Of a DNA stretch of 64,000 bases, positions 10,838 through 21,189 are shown piece after piece. The notes below the pieces were generated by a model, which had not been told where the DNA came from, searched no databases, and saw nothing but the letters and a program-made list of their open reading frames with translations. Origin of the DNA: Chamaecrista fasciculata (lineage: Eukaryota; Streptophyta; Magnoliopsida; Fabales; Fabaceae); contig QANZ01044703.1 in assembly GCA_003254925.1 (NCBI GenBank), positions 1 through 64,000 on the forward strand. The letters are read 5' to 3'. Numbering within the stretch: the first letter of the stretch is position 1; each line of letters begins with the position of its first letter. The position numbers and the translations under genes are program-made.

Positions 10838-10859
10838 TTGATCTCGCGAGCCAAATTTT

Positions 10860-11000
10860 ACTATTTTGTCTCTAGAGAAAACCCAGAAGCGCTCTGTGCT
10901 TCCCATTGTCGCTTCAGACGAAACATGGAAGGTGTGTCCTTCACCGTCGAAGACTTCTTCGACGCAGCTTTGGACAAGTAATGGCTTCGACTCTGAAATC
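10860..11000 (+). repeat. Coding-like fragment E, copy 2
   Basis: An ATG at 10925 opens MEGVSFTVEDFFDAALDK followed by TAA at 10979. The copy near 45213 encodes the same 18 residues, with a synonymous GCA/GCT difference. The gene of origin is not recognised; an acidic amphipathic N terminus of a transcription factor is possible but speculative. Confidence 0.45.
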
Positions 11001-11032
11001 GCTTCAGTGTTTCTAATATTTGCACTATCTAT

Positions 11033-11088
11033 CTTCTTCTTCTTCTTCTTCTTCTTCTTCTTCTTCTTCTTCTTCTTCTTCTTCTTCT
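11033..11088. repeat. (CTT)n microsatellite
   Basis: About 18 uninterrupted CTT/TTC units directly 3' of fragment E. A shorter (TTC)n run sits at the same relative place at 45307-45325, so the repeat is ancestral to both copies and has expanded here. Confidence 0.95.
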
Positions 11089-11263
11089 GGGCTTTTCACC
11101 GGCGGCCGGCGGACGGCGGAGGTGGAGATGATGGCCGTTGTGAAGGATCGGAGATTTGAGAAGAAGAAGAAATCAATTTCACTGTGTAGTGTTGTTTTTT
11201 TTTTTTTTTGAAATTGATTGAAATTTCGATTTAATTCTTTTTTTTTCTTATATTTTGATCTTA

Positions 11264-11559
11264 GGTCAAAGTACAAATTTGGTCCTATATTTTTTGTTCA
11301 GTTCTCAAATTGGTATCATATCTTTTTTTGTTGCACTTTTGGTCCCATATCTTTGGGCTAGTTTCCAATTCGATCTCATATCTTTTTTTTGTTGCAGACA
11401 TGGACTCTATCTTTGGGTATTGATCCTATATCTTTGTGTTAAATGCAAAAGTGACCCATATCTTTGTAAAAATATCAAGTAACAGTTGATTCTTTTGCAG
11501 AGATATAAAACTAAATTGAGTAATTAGCAAAAGATATGGACCAAATTTTTACTTTTACC
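11264..11559. mobile_element. Short MULE-type MITE with 9-bp TSD
   Basis: 296 bp element. The left end GGTCAAAGTACAAATTTGG pairs with the reverse complement of its right end (GGTAAAAGTAAAAATTTGG). A perfect 9-bp direct repeat TTGATCTTA flanks it (11255-11263 and 11560-11568). The interior repeats 'ctcatatctttttt' phrases; no coding. Confidence 0.8.
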
Positions 11560-11819
11560 TTGATCTTATTATATGAGAAAAAGAACCTTAATATAGAAAA
11601 ATAAAACTTTAAGAGATTAAAGTTAGTTTTTTCTTCTTATTTTTAACAAAAAAAGTAGATGAAAAAGAATTTTGGACTAACCGTTGAACTTTTTGAAAAC
11701 TAAAGGAATAAAGAAGGAACGAAAAAAACTTGAGGAACTAAAACGGAACTTTGAACAAATTTGAGGGACCAAAATAGGACTTTGGCCTATTTTATAAAGG
11801 TCAAAACCTCAAATTTGGA

Positions 11820-12042
11820 GTAGCATCAGTGATGTGTTAGGATCGATTGATCTTCATTATTGGATAGATGAAGTGACTAGGACTTGGTTGCGATGGATCA
11901 AAGTTGTGTGGCCATAATTGACTTTAACTACTTGTTCTTATACATCTCTGTGTGAAGAAGTCAAACACCAAACTCCTCCGCATAATTCACTAGAATAGCT
12001 TAATCTTAACTCACTATTTGCCATATCTTTCTATATACTATC
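11820..12042 (+). promoter_or_regulatory. CNL 5' flank with U-box kinase relic (type B, shortened)
   Basis: Begins with the kinase exon-8 relic ('tattggatagatgaagtgac', 11860-11880), then jumps to the proximal flank shared with 7860-7980 and 31310-31442 ('cataattgactttaactact', 'gaagtcaaacaccaaactcctcc', 'cttagctcactat'-like). Compared with 31443, roughly 500 bp in the middle have been deleted. No clear TATA box is seen. Confidence 0.5.
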
Positions 12043-12700
12043 ATGGCTGGAGCTTTGGTTTGTGGTGCTGTTCTCTCTGCCTTCCTTCAGAGGTGGCTTT
12101 TGACAGAGTGGCATCTCCTGATATTCTAGATTACTTCCGAGATTCAAAGCTTGAAGAGATTTTGGTGAAGAAGTTGAAGATCATTTTGTTATCCATCAAC
12201 ACTGTGATTGATGATGGTCAGGAAAAGCAATTCAATGATCCAAATGTTAAAGCCTGGCTTGATGAGGTCAAGGATGTTGTGTACCAAGCTGAGGATGTGT
12301 TGGATGAGATTGACTATGAGCTCATCAAAAGGATGCTTCTGGAGGCTGAGTCTGAAACCATTCTTGCTATCAAGGTACGCTACTTATTCAGTTCTTCGGT
12401 TAGATCGTTTAACAAGAAAATCGAATCAAGGATGAAACAAGTCCTTGAAATCCTAGAATTTCTTGAAAGTAGAAAGATTGTGCTAGGATTGAAAGAGGGC
12501 AGGGGTGGTACTGGTGTTGATGTTGGACCAGTGAGAAGGTTTCAAACAACATCTTTGGTGGATGAAGCTGGAATTTTTGGTAGAGATGGTGACAAAGAAA
12601 TGATCATTAAGTGGTTGCAATCTGACAATCATAAGGGGAGTGATCACTTTTCTGTGATTTCTATAGTGGGTATGGGTGGGTTGGGAAAGACCACTCTTGA
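12043..12700 (+). pseudogene. CNL resistance gene fragment 1 (CC domain to P-loop)
   Basis: Starts MAGALVCGAVLSAFLQ at 12043. A 2-base AG insertion at 12091-12092 then shifts the frame; the second frame continues VAFDRVASPDILDYF, INTVIDDGQEKQF, AEDVLDEIDYEL (the EDVID-type motif) and FQTTSLVDEAGIFGRD. It reaches the P-loop GMGGLGKTT at about 12671-12695. Just after the P-loop the homology ends at about 12700 with unrelated 'accccaaaaaaaattt'. The rest of the NB-ARC and all LRRs are missing, but a piece of the 3' region survives at 12965-13158. An intact relative would act as a cytosolic immune receptor with ATP-dependent switching; this copy cannot. Confidence 0.88.
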
Positions 12701-12964
12701 CCCCAAAAAAAATTTAGTTTTTATTTTAGTCCTTTGATAATATGTATTCAGGGATCTAGTTTTTAATTTTCTGAAAACTTTTTGCGGTCAATATGTAAAT
12801 TTTGCAAAATTTGTTATGGTTAAAATTACAAAATAGCTCCCAAGGGTACCAAAATGTTAATGGAAAATACCACAGGATATCAAAGTGTCAGGTTTCAAAC
12901 CACTGGGTACCAAAGTAAAATAGAGTCAAACTACAAAGTACTAAAGTATAATTTACCTTAAAAT
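12701..12964. other. Filler sequence replacing the CNL body
   Basis: 260 bp between the broken P-loop and the CNL 3' relic. It contains 'gggtaccaaaatgttaatgg' and 'gggtaccaaagtaaaatag', phrases typical of retroelement-derived filler. No gene or clear terminal repeats. Confidence 0.4.
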
Positions 12965-13158
12965 GAAAGCATTTCTGATTCGAGCTTCAAATTAAAAACA
13001 ATTTAATATTTGAATCATTCAAAGATATTATGACATACAAAATCAAATATTGTCATTGCTGAATTTGCAGGATTTATCGATGCTCCTCCTAAGCTTGCCA
13101 AAATGGGGAAGAATGGAAAAACCTCACATCCTCTGAAAGCGGATTGAATGATGATAAA
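12965..13158 (+). pseudogene. CNL 3'-region exon relic
   Basis: Homologous to 20063-20285 downstream of the second CNL pseudogene. Shared features are 'tatgacatacaaaatcaa', an acceptor-like 'tttgcag', then 'gattt...cttgccaaaa.ggggaag', and 'gattga.tgatgata'. It is probably a spliced 3' UTR exon or late exon of the CNL family. It breaks off at a Helitron end at 13159. Confidence 0.6.
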
Positions 13159-13200
13159 CTAGCCTCCAACCCGCGCGATGCGCGGGGCTTCAAGCCAGCA
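13159..13200 (-). mobile_element. Helitron 3' terminus (minus orientation)
   Basis: On the minus strand the sequence reads as a perfect 7-bp-stem hairpin CCCGCGC-ATC-GCGCGGG (13170-13186), then seven bases, then CTAG at 13162-13159, followed by T. A GC-rich hairpin 7-12 bases before CTRR with a T target base is the Helitron 3' signature. The element would extend to the right; its 5' TC end was not located. Confidence 0.7.
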
Positions 13201-13305
13201 GATGCCTAAATAAAAAAAAAAATAATCTGAAAATGAGGAAGGAGATAGAAAAATAATAAAAGTTAACTCATAGTTAATTGAAAATAAAAAAGATAGTCTT
13301 TGTTA

Positions 13306-13630
13306 AGGAAGGGCCTTAATGTTCCAATCATGTTTACCAATTAAATTTTGGGGAGAAAGTATTTTAAATGCAACTTTTAATATTAATAGAAATGTCCTTA
13401 TGAGGTTTTATATGGTAGACCATCAAACTGTAATAGGTTGAGATCTTTTGGAAGCCTTTGTTTTGCAACAAATACTCATCCTCTAATAGATAAGTTTTCT
13501 CCTAGATCTTTTAAGTGTGTCTTTGTAGGTTATAGTTCGGGTCAGAAAGCATACAAATTATTTGATTTTGGAATCTGAAAAATTGATTAGGTCGAGATAT
13601 GTTATTTTTTATGAAGATCAATTTCATTTC
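13306..13630 (+). mobile_element. Ty1/copia fragment, second copy
   Basis: Closely matches 685-1010. A frame includes RSFGSLCFATNTHP and KFSPRSFKCVFVGYSSG. Stops remain. It ends near a single N at 13634, where MULE-like 'atatctctctcgtttcaaattcg' sequence begins. Confidence 0.8.
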
Positions 13631-13634
13631 TCTN

Positions 13635-13930
13635 TCATATCTCTCTCGTTTCAAATTCGAATGCGACGAATTTAAAGCTACGTGTTCCTCTTAACAAATA
13701 TTTTGAACTTGAAAAGAGAGACGAGAGAAATATGATCAAATTCAATACTTTGGGACCAAAATGAAACATTTTACCAACATTTAGGACTAAAATGAAACAT
13801 TTGGCCAACATTTAGGACCGATTTGAACATTTTGAAACATAATGGACCAAAATAAACATTAGGGGTATACATTTAGGACCAAAATGATCCTTTAACAAAA
13901 AAAAATGGGATTAAATTTACACTTTGGCCT
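13635..13930. mobile_element. MULE-like MITE remnant
   Basis: Repeated 'ggaccaaaatgaaacattt' and 'tttaggacc' phrases and a 'gagagaaatatgatcaaattcaata' stretch, related to 39780-40160 and to the 23050-23532 element. Clear ends are not visible. Confidence 0.5.
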
Positions 13931-13940
13931 AATAATAATG

Positions 13941-14470
13941 AGGCAAAAGACCCTTTCGTGCCCTTAACGTTTGAGGTCAGTTTCAGTTATGCCCCTACCG
14001 TTTATTTTATGTTAATTATGCCCCCAATGTGAAACGTTGGTGTTAATTATACCCCAACCTCAATTGTTTTGGGCCAAAGTCCTATTTTGGTCCCTCAAGT
14101 TTGCTCAAAGTTCTGTTTTGGTCCCTAAAGTCTCCAGCGAACTTTCCAGCAAGATACACAGCGGTCCCGACGACTATGAAAGCTTCTAATCCAAGGTTTT
14201 TTTGACCTCCTGAGTTCATCACGACCTCGATTTTGTGAAAAAATGACTGGCAAGCAGCTGAAAAATTACATAGTCGTCGGGGCCAACGTGTATCTCGCAG
14301 GAAAGTTCGTCGAAAACTTGAGGGACCCAAATAGGACTTTGGCCAAAAAAAAAAAATTGAGGTTGGGGTATAATTGACACTAACATTGCACATAGGGAGC
14401 ATAATTGACACAAAACAAATGTTAAAGGCACCTGATCTGAAATGTTAGGAGTAGGGAAGGGTCTTTTGCC

Positions 14471-14471
<1 letters not shown>
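13941..14471. mobile_element. Foldback element with a second foldback nested at its centre
   Basis: Ends AGGCAAAAGACCCTT and its reverse complement. The arms are inverted copies over about 125 bp (13941-14066 against 14354-14471), both finishing at 'ataccccaacctcaatt'. The centre is another inverted repeat whose ends read GGCCAAAGTCCTATTT (14075 and, inverted, near 14342), with arms of about 130 bp that also share 'gacgactatg'. Target sites are ambiguous because it sits in (AAT)n. No coding capacity. Confidence 0.75.

Positions 14472-14505
<34 letters not shown>
14472..14505. repeat. (AAT)n microsatellite
   Basis: About eleven AAT units adjoining the right end of the foldback element; a shorter AAT run precedes its left end. 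Confidence 0.9.
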
Positions 14506-14506
<1 letters not shown>

Positions 14507-16068
14507 GTGGCCATTGGTAATCTATCAACCTTATAAAAAAATTCTTAAAATTTTACAAATACAATACCACTGGAGAGTGCAGAGCATCGGAAGAAGTTGT
14601 TGAATGAGGAATATACAAATACAACTTTGCATTATTTGGAGCACCATGGCTAAAAAATGCCACTTGCCATGTGAAGTACACACTACTACATTGTTTTCCG
14701 AGAAGAAATCCCTTGAAATGATTTGACCATAACAGCTATTCGCTTTCACCTTCCTTCATTGCACTTTCTGTTTGCTCTTACTTGCTCTGTTTGAATCCTC
14801 TTCTCCTTTTGCTTCCATGGCTGCAGAGTTGGTTGGTGGCGCTATTCTCTCTTCTTTCCTTTCTGTTGCATTTGACAGATCGGCTTCTCGGTACGTTCTG
14901 GATTTCTTCCGAGGCAGAAAGCTCGATGAGACGTTGTTGAAGAAGCTCAAAATCATGCTTCTCTCCATCAACACTGTGATTGATGATGCTGAGGTAAAGC
15001 AGTTCACTGATCCTAATGTCAAAGCTTGGCTCGATGAGGTCAAAGATTCTGTGTATGATGTTGAGGATGTGTTGGGTGAGATTGATTATGAGCTCATAAG
15101 GCGAAAGATGGAGACTGAAACTCAAACCACTGTTGCTTGCAAGGTACGCAACTTCTTCGGTTCTTCTGTTACTTCATTTTACAAGGATGTGGAATCAAGG
15201 ATGAAACAAGTCCTTGACAGCCTAGAATTTCTTGAAAATAGAAAGATTGTGCTTGGCTTGAAACAACGAACCAATGATCATGGTGTTGGATCTATTAGAA
15301 GGGTGCCAACAACATCTTTGGTTGATGAAACTAAAATATGTGGAAGAGATGAAGACAAAGAAATGATCATTGACTGGTTGGGATCTGACAATAATGAGAA
15401 AGGTAGTCACTTTTCTGTGATTTCCATTGTGGGTATGGGTGGGTTAGGTAAGACCACTCTTGCCCAGCTTGTTTACAATGATCAGAGGGTGAAGGATGAG
15501 TTTGACCTCAAAGTTTGGATGTGTTTCGGATGAATTGGATGTTTTGAGGGTAACGAGAACAATTGTTGAGGCAATCACCGCTTCTAAAGATGACTCTACA
15601 GATTTCAATATGCTCCAAATTAAATTGAAGGAGAAATTGAATGGGAAGAAATTTCTGCTTGTTTTGGATGATGTGTGGAATGAGGATTACATGCTATGGG
15701 AGACTTTGCAAGCACCTTTTGATTATGGGGTTTTCGGAAGCAAAATCCTTGTAACAACACGAAGTGACATAGTTGCTTCAACCATGCGATATGATCAAAT
15801 AAAAGACATTCCTTGAAGCTTTTGACAGAGGAAGAAAGCTGGTCGTTGTTCAAGAGATTTGCATTCCGTACTAGAGATGTTCCTTGTTCATACTCTAATC
15901 TTGAAGAAGTTGGTAGAAAAATCACTCAAAAGTGCAAAGGGTTGCCTTTGGGATTGAAAACTATTGGAAGTCTCTTGTACGCCAAATCATCTTTAGAGGA
16001 ATGGATCATGCTATTTTGAAAAGTGAGATATGAGAGGAGGAGAGCAATATCCTACCTTCTTTAAGATT

Positions 16069-17570
16069 ATGGAAATGGATAATGTGCATGCATCATGTCA
16101 AGAGTCATTTTCAAGTTTTTTCCCTCCCATTTCTTTAGCTTCTTATTTTTTTTCACCCTAACAGATCAGCTGGTAGTTTTACCCTCTCTTCTGGAACTTG
16201 AAAATAGTGAGCATTCACTATTGGAGTATATAAATAACTGCAACTTGCTAAATATTTCTTTTTATACTTATGTATCTAGTTTGTTATTTCAGGCGGACTA
16301 TATCCAATGTAGATCTATTCGCATATCTCAAGAAGATTCATCTGATGATGTTGATGAGGTTGCTCGAGATAATGCTTGTTGGATTGAGGTCGTCGGTGGT
16401 AAGAATAAAAAAGGACGAATATTTAGTATAGGCTCACAGAAAAATACCGTTACAAGTAGCAGTTCTAGTAGGGTTTCACATCAATCAGTGCTACCTTCTG
16501 AATTTCAACAAGACATAGAGCATCGTTTGTCAAGTTTACAAATGGAGTTGGCTAAAAAGGATGAACTATTAGCTAAAAACGCTGAACTATTGGCTCAAAA
16601 GGATGAACAATTAGCTAAAAATAATGAACAAATACAAGTGGTTCTAAAGGATTACGAAGCTTGATTCCAAGATTTTATATTCAAAGTTAAATGCTCAGTC
16701 CAAATGATGAAGAGCGATGAGACTTTGATGATGAAGATGCAAGACTACTATTTATGTTGATATTAATTAGATTTCTTGAGAAACTTTACTATTTATGTAG
16801 ATCTTCATTAATATTTTGTTATTTAATTGGTTAGATGATGTATTTAACATTATGATATTTTAATTATGAATGTTCTACTTTTGTTATATATATGATTTTT
16901 GTGTATTTTGTTTATTAGTAGTTGATTAGAAAATAACAAAATAAAAATTAAAAAAAAGGAGACAATAAAAATTAAAAAAAAAAATTAACATTTCTGACGG
17001 AATTTGTGACGGAAGACCAACTGAAGATCAAAACAATCCGTCACTAATTTCTGACGGAATCAAGACCAAAACAATCCGTCACTAATTTCTGACGGATAGT
17101 CCGTCACAAATTTGGCCGTCAATATTTGACTTCACGTCCGTCACTATTTTCGTCACTGATTTGTAAGAGAGGAATACCGTCACTGATCCGTCACAGAGTT
17201 GTGAGGCATATCCCGTCGCTAATTCCGTCAGTGATTTGTGAGAGCTTTGTAATCGTCACTGATCCGTCAGAGATTTGTAAGGCAATTTCCCTTACCACTT
17301 CTCGTCAGTGATTGTGACGGAACAGTCCGTCAGAAATCCGTCAAAAATCTGTGAGGGCTATTATTCCGTCAGTGATTGTGACGGAACAGTCCGTCAGAAA
17401 TCCGTCAAAAATCTGTGAGGGATTGTATTTTCTGTCAGAAAATATCTGCGACGAGCAACTGTGACCCAATCAGTTCCGTCAGAGAATCCGTCAGAATCCT
17501 CAATCAGTGACGGAATTTTGAAGATTTCCGTCACTAATTTCCGTCAGAAATTGAGTTTTTTCTTGTAGTG
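16069..17570 (+). mobile_element. CACTA (En/Spm) element, 5' end missing
   Basis: The right end reads TTTTCTTGTAGTG at 17558-17570, the inverse of the standard CACTACAAGAAAA terminus. ATT follows (17571-17573) and also precedes the left junction (16066-16068), the 3-bp TSD expected for CACTA. The matching left terminus is absent: right after ATT comes 'atggaaatgg'. An open frame to 16664 ends with ACWIEVVGGKNKKGR, RIFSIGSQ and a charged repeat AKKDELLAKN, the C terminus of plant En/Spm-type transposases. Between 16985 and 17560 there are about twenty 'ccgtcac/ccgtcaga' subterminal repeats in both orientations. Confidence 0.9.
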
Positions 17571-18632
17571 ATTGAGCTATCATTATCTTCCTTCACCTCT
17601 CAAGAGATGTTTTTCTTATTGTTCTATATATCCCAAAGATTATAAATTCGACAAGGATCATCTAATTCAGTTGTGGATGGCAGAAGGAATTCTACAATTT
17701 TCTCATTCTAGCAAAGACATTATGGAAGTAGGTGATCAGTTCTTCTGCAATTTATTGGCAAGGTCATTTTTTCAGCGATCAAGTATGGAGATGATAAGCG
17801 CTTTGTCATGCACGACCTTATTAATGATTTAGCCAAAAAAGTGTTTGGAAGATTTTCTTTTAGGTTAGGAATAGATGAAGCACATAATCTGTCAGAGAAG
17901 AGCCGTCATGTTTCATTCTTTACTCATCATGCTAATGCTAATCAAAGATTTGAGGCTATATATAAGGCTAACAAAGTACGAACTTTCATGCCTTTATATA
18001 AAGTTGATGATGGCATTTCAGCTTGCATGATATCTACAAAGGTGATTCATGATTTATTGCCAAAATGTAAGTACCTACGTGCCTTATCTTTGTCTGGCTT
18101 TATAAACATATTTGAGTTGCCTGAATCTATAGGTAATGTTAAACATTTACGTTATATCGATCTATCAAGGACTGGAATAAAAAGATTGCCAGATTCAATT
18201 TGTTCGCTCTATTATTTGCAAACATTAAAGTTGAGGTGTTCCTTGGAAGTTTTACCTTCCGTTTTGTATAAACTCACTGATTTGCGTTATCTTGATTTTG
18301 ATACAAATACAATGAGAGCTATGCCAAAGAACTTGGGATGTTTGAAAAATCTTCAAGTGTTGTCATCATTTTATGTGGGTACATGTGGTGAGACCAGTAT
18401 CAAACAGCTAAAAGAACTTAATCTTCGAGGTGCTTTATCTATTTTAGAGTTGCAAAATGTAAGATATCCTTTGGATGCTTTAGCAGCAAATTTGAAAAAT
18501 AAAAGTTACCTTGAGGATCTAAGATTTGAATGGTGCGGGATCAAATATGAGTCACAAATTGAAAGGGATATATTGGAAAATCTCCAACCTCACAAGAACT
18601 TGAAAAAGCTATCAGTTATTAACTACGGTGGT

Positions 18633-18862
18633 TGATACGAGTCCCACATCGGGTAGTTAGCTAAGAGTAAAGCACTATATAAGGCCTTGGGCTCTCCAAC
18701 TTCAACAGCTAGCTTTTGAGGTGTGGTTCTCCCAATGGACCAGTGTCGATAGTGTGGGCCGCCGTGGACGTCGGCTTTCGAAGGGGTATAAGGCCTTGGG
18801 CTCTCCAACTTCAACAACTAGCTTTTGAGGTGTGGTTCTCCCAAGGGCTTATACTCGTATCA
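18633..18862. mobile_element. LTR/TRIM-like insertion inside the CNL LRR
   Basis: 230 bp insert beginning TGATACGAGT and ending ACTCGTATCA (perfect 10-bp inverse, TG...CA), flanked by the 5-bp direct repeat GTGGT (18628-18632 and 18863-18867). It opens with 'gagtcccacatcggg', common at plant TRIM LTR starts. A ~60-bp segment starting 'tataaggccttgggctctcc' occurs twice inside (18677 and 18787), separated by a 'gccgccgtggacgtcgg' spacer, so it may be two shortened LTRs with a tiny interior rather than one LTR. The uninterrupted site is visible in the CNL at 43217-43229. Confidence 0.85.
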
Positions 18863-20059
18863 GTGGTACTCGATTTCCCAGCTGGTTTTCTGATCTTACA
18901 TTGTTGAATGTTGTATCTTTAGAGTTGAGCGATTGCAAATGTTGTTTAGCATTGCCACCATTGGGTCTTCTGCCATGTCTCCAGTCACTATCCATTACAG
19001 GTTTGGAAATAACTTATGTACTACTCAGTTTGGGTCTCTAGAAATCTTAAGATTGCAGGAAATGGTAGAATGGGAGGAATGGAAATGCGAGAATGTTACA
19101 GGCCTCTTCCCACGCCTTCAAGAGTTGTACATAGAAGAATGTCCCAAGTTGAAAGGGCACCTTCCTGCACAACTTGCCTGTTTAAGGAAGCTAGTAATCA
19201 ACTCTAAAAACTCTGCGCATTCATGGACCCTTCACAGAATGTTTTTCATTTGAAGAAATTGAGAAAACCATTGTCAAGAGTACCGGGCTGGAAGAATTGG
19301 AAATATTTGAATGCAGTGACATACAACTCCCGTTGCACAATTGTCATTAAAACAATATGGGTGAGGAATAGCTGTGACTCTCTTAAGAGCTTTCCTGATG
19401 GGGGGTTGTCATCAAATCTCAAAACTCTCGATATCTATAATTGTCCAAAACTCGTGGCCTCTCGAATGAAGTGGGGTCTGCACACTCTTACTTGTCTACA
19501 AGTCCTGAGAATTTTAGATGCAGATGTGGAGTGTTTTCCTGAAGCAGGACTATTGCCACCAACTCTTACTCATCTTTCCATTGACAACTTTCCAAATCTT
19601 AGGACACTTGATAACAGTCTTTGTCGTTTGTCCACTCTAAATAAATTGTTTCTTACTCATTGTCCTAAACTCCAATGCTTGCCAAAGGAAGGTCTGCCTA
19701 CTTCCCTATCTTTACTGGATATATTAGGGTGTCCATTGCTTCAAAAGCTGTGCCAAAAGCAGAACACCAAGATTTGGAAAAAATTGCCCACATCCCTCGC
19801 GTAATCATTGGTTTGGATGTAATAAATTAACGAATACAAAACATTCTCAGGTAACTTTCAAGTTTTTTGTTGTTTCATTATTCTTTTTCTTTTTCTCTTT
19901 TTGTGCGTCCTATATTTTCAACTCTAGATAAGTTAACTGAAGAATTTTACATAAGAATATAATGAAAGGAATATGATAGCTTAATTATTATGCATTACCT
20001 TGCTGATTCATGTTACCAGTACAACTTCCTTTTTGTTTATAAAAATATAATTACAGCTT

Positions 20060-20345
20060 AATAAAAATATTTCTAATTCAAGCTTCAAACTGAAAACTGA
20101 GAACCGATTCATACGTGAGAATAAGTTATGACATACAAAATCAACTATTGTCATGCATATATCTTTTAAATATCGTCATTGCTGTGTTTGCAGGATTTCT
20201 CAAGACTCTTCTTGTGCTTGCCAAAACGGGGAAGACATGGGAAAAGCTCACTTCCCCGGTAAACAGATTGATGACGATATATAATGATAAGAGACGTAAG
20301 TTACGCGGTTCCAGCATTCCCCAAATCGCCAAATCTTGATTTTCC
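20060..20345 (+). pseudogene. CNL 3'-region exon (copy at gene 2)
   Basis: Homologous to 12965-13158. It has an acceptor-like 'tgtttgcag' ending at 20193, then GC-richer sequence 'gatttctcaagactcttctt'. The frame FLKTLLVLAKTGKTWEKL is open to 20339, but the other copy is not conserved in frame, so a non-coding 3' exon is more likely. Confidence 0.5.
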
Positions 20346-20946
20346 ATAGCACAAGATCAGGTAGCTACTAAATTGTTTTTATTTGAATATGGTTTGGTTT
20401 TGGGCAAATCAATTTGTTAACTGAAACCTTTCTGTAGCTAACAATTCAGTTTGTTAACAGATAAACATTTGTAAATTGTAATGAACAAATTTAAAAGGGT
20501 TCAGGGCGAGTTCTGTTATGGTCTCTGAGCCAGAAATTATCACATTTATATAATAGCTTGATTGAACATTGGATTGCCAGAACATTTTTTCTGATGCCAT
20601 CTTTTTCTTTTGGGGTAACTTTTCAGACATCATCTTTCAAGGTCATCATGATGACATTATGGTATGAAGTCCAACTCATTGAGACATATTGATTGATGCA
20701 CAATGGGATGGAGTTTAGGAAGCAGATTGCAGCATCTAGAATGTACTTTACAAATTCAGCTGAGAAATTTACCACTGGCTACATATCAGAGAAACGGTAT
20801 AAATGATTCAGGTACCACTCTTGTAGCTTTTTAATATAAAATGAGGAATTATGTATGGATGAAAGATTTTCTTTTTTTTTTTTTTTTTTGATAAATGAAT
20901 GAAAGATTTTCAAGGTGATCTCCATCTTATTCTATGAATTGCGCAT
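20346..20946. other. Intergenic between CNL tail fragments
   Basis: Ordinary AT-rich sequence; a poly-T run at 20872-20889. No gene or transposon end recognised. Confidence 0.35.
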
Positions 20947-21189
20947 GCAGATGTTGAGTGCTTGCCTGAACCAGGACTACTGCCACCAACTCTGAAAAGA
21001 TTAACTCTTAAAGACTGTCCTAAACTACAATGCTTGCCAAAGGAGGGCCTTCCCACTTCCCTTTCTCATCTTGAGATCAACGGAAATTGTCCATTGCTTA
21101 AACAACGGTGTCAGACAATGAAAAGGGAAGATTGGGGAAAGATTGTTCACATTCCGTGTATTAAGATTGATGACGAGATAATAACTTGA
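20947..21189 (+). pseudogene. CNL C-terminal LRR tail fragment
   Basis: An acceptor-like 'gcgcatgcag' (to 20950) precedes VECLPEPGLLPPTLKRL, CPKLQCLPKEGLPTSLSHLE, CPLLKQRCQ and DWGKIVHIP, ending IDDEIIT and a stop at 21187-21189. It matches the last ~80 residues of the intact CNL (54465-54773) but stands alone, about 1.1 kb beyond the equivalent tail of pseudogene 2. Confidence 0.85.

Larger units (their letters stand above)
14817..19804 (+). pseudogene. CNL resistance gene 2, disrupted by CACTA and LTR/TRIM insertions
   Basis: Begins MAAELVGGAILSSFLSVAFD at 14817, with the same 5' flank type as the intact gene at 51114. Successive frames cover the CC (VEDVLGEIDYEL), P-loop GMGGLGKTT near 15433, kinase-2 LLVLDDVW near 15660, GSKILVTTRSD, GLPLGLKTIG (GLPLA altered), a CACTA element at 16069-17570, then [34 protein letters not shown] at 17808 and LRRs. 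An LTR/TRIM-like insertion follows at 18633-18862, then more LRRs to a stop at 19804. Besides the insertions it has frameshifts near 15527 (2-base loss), 15812, 16016, 17815 and 19225, and the late LRRs are shortened. Clearly non-functional. Its nearest relative here is the gene at 51114. Confidence 0.92.

Noticed and set aside
14082..14411. 109-codon minus-strand frame
   Set aside because: Falls across the palindromic centre of the foldback element; coincidental.
20115..20339. Coding exon FLKTLLVLAKTGK... downstream of CNL 2
   Set aside because: The homologous copy at 12965-13158 does not keep the frame, so a non-coding 3' exon is more likely.
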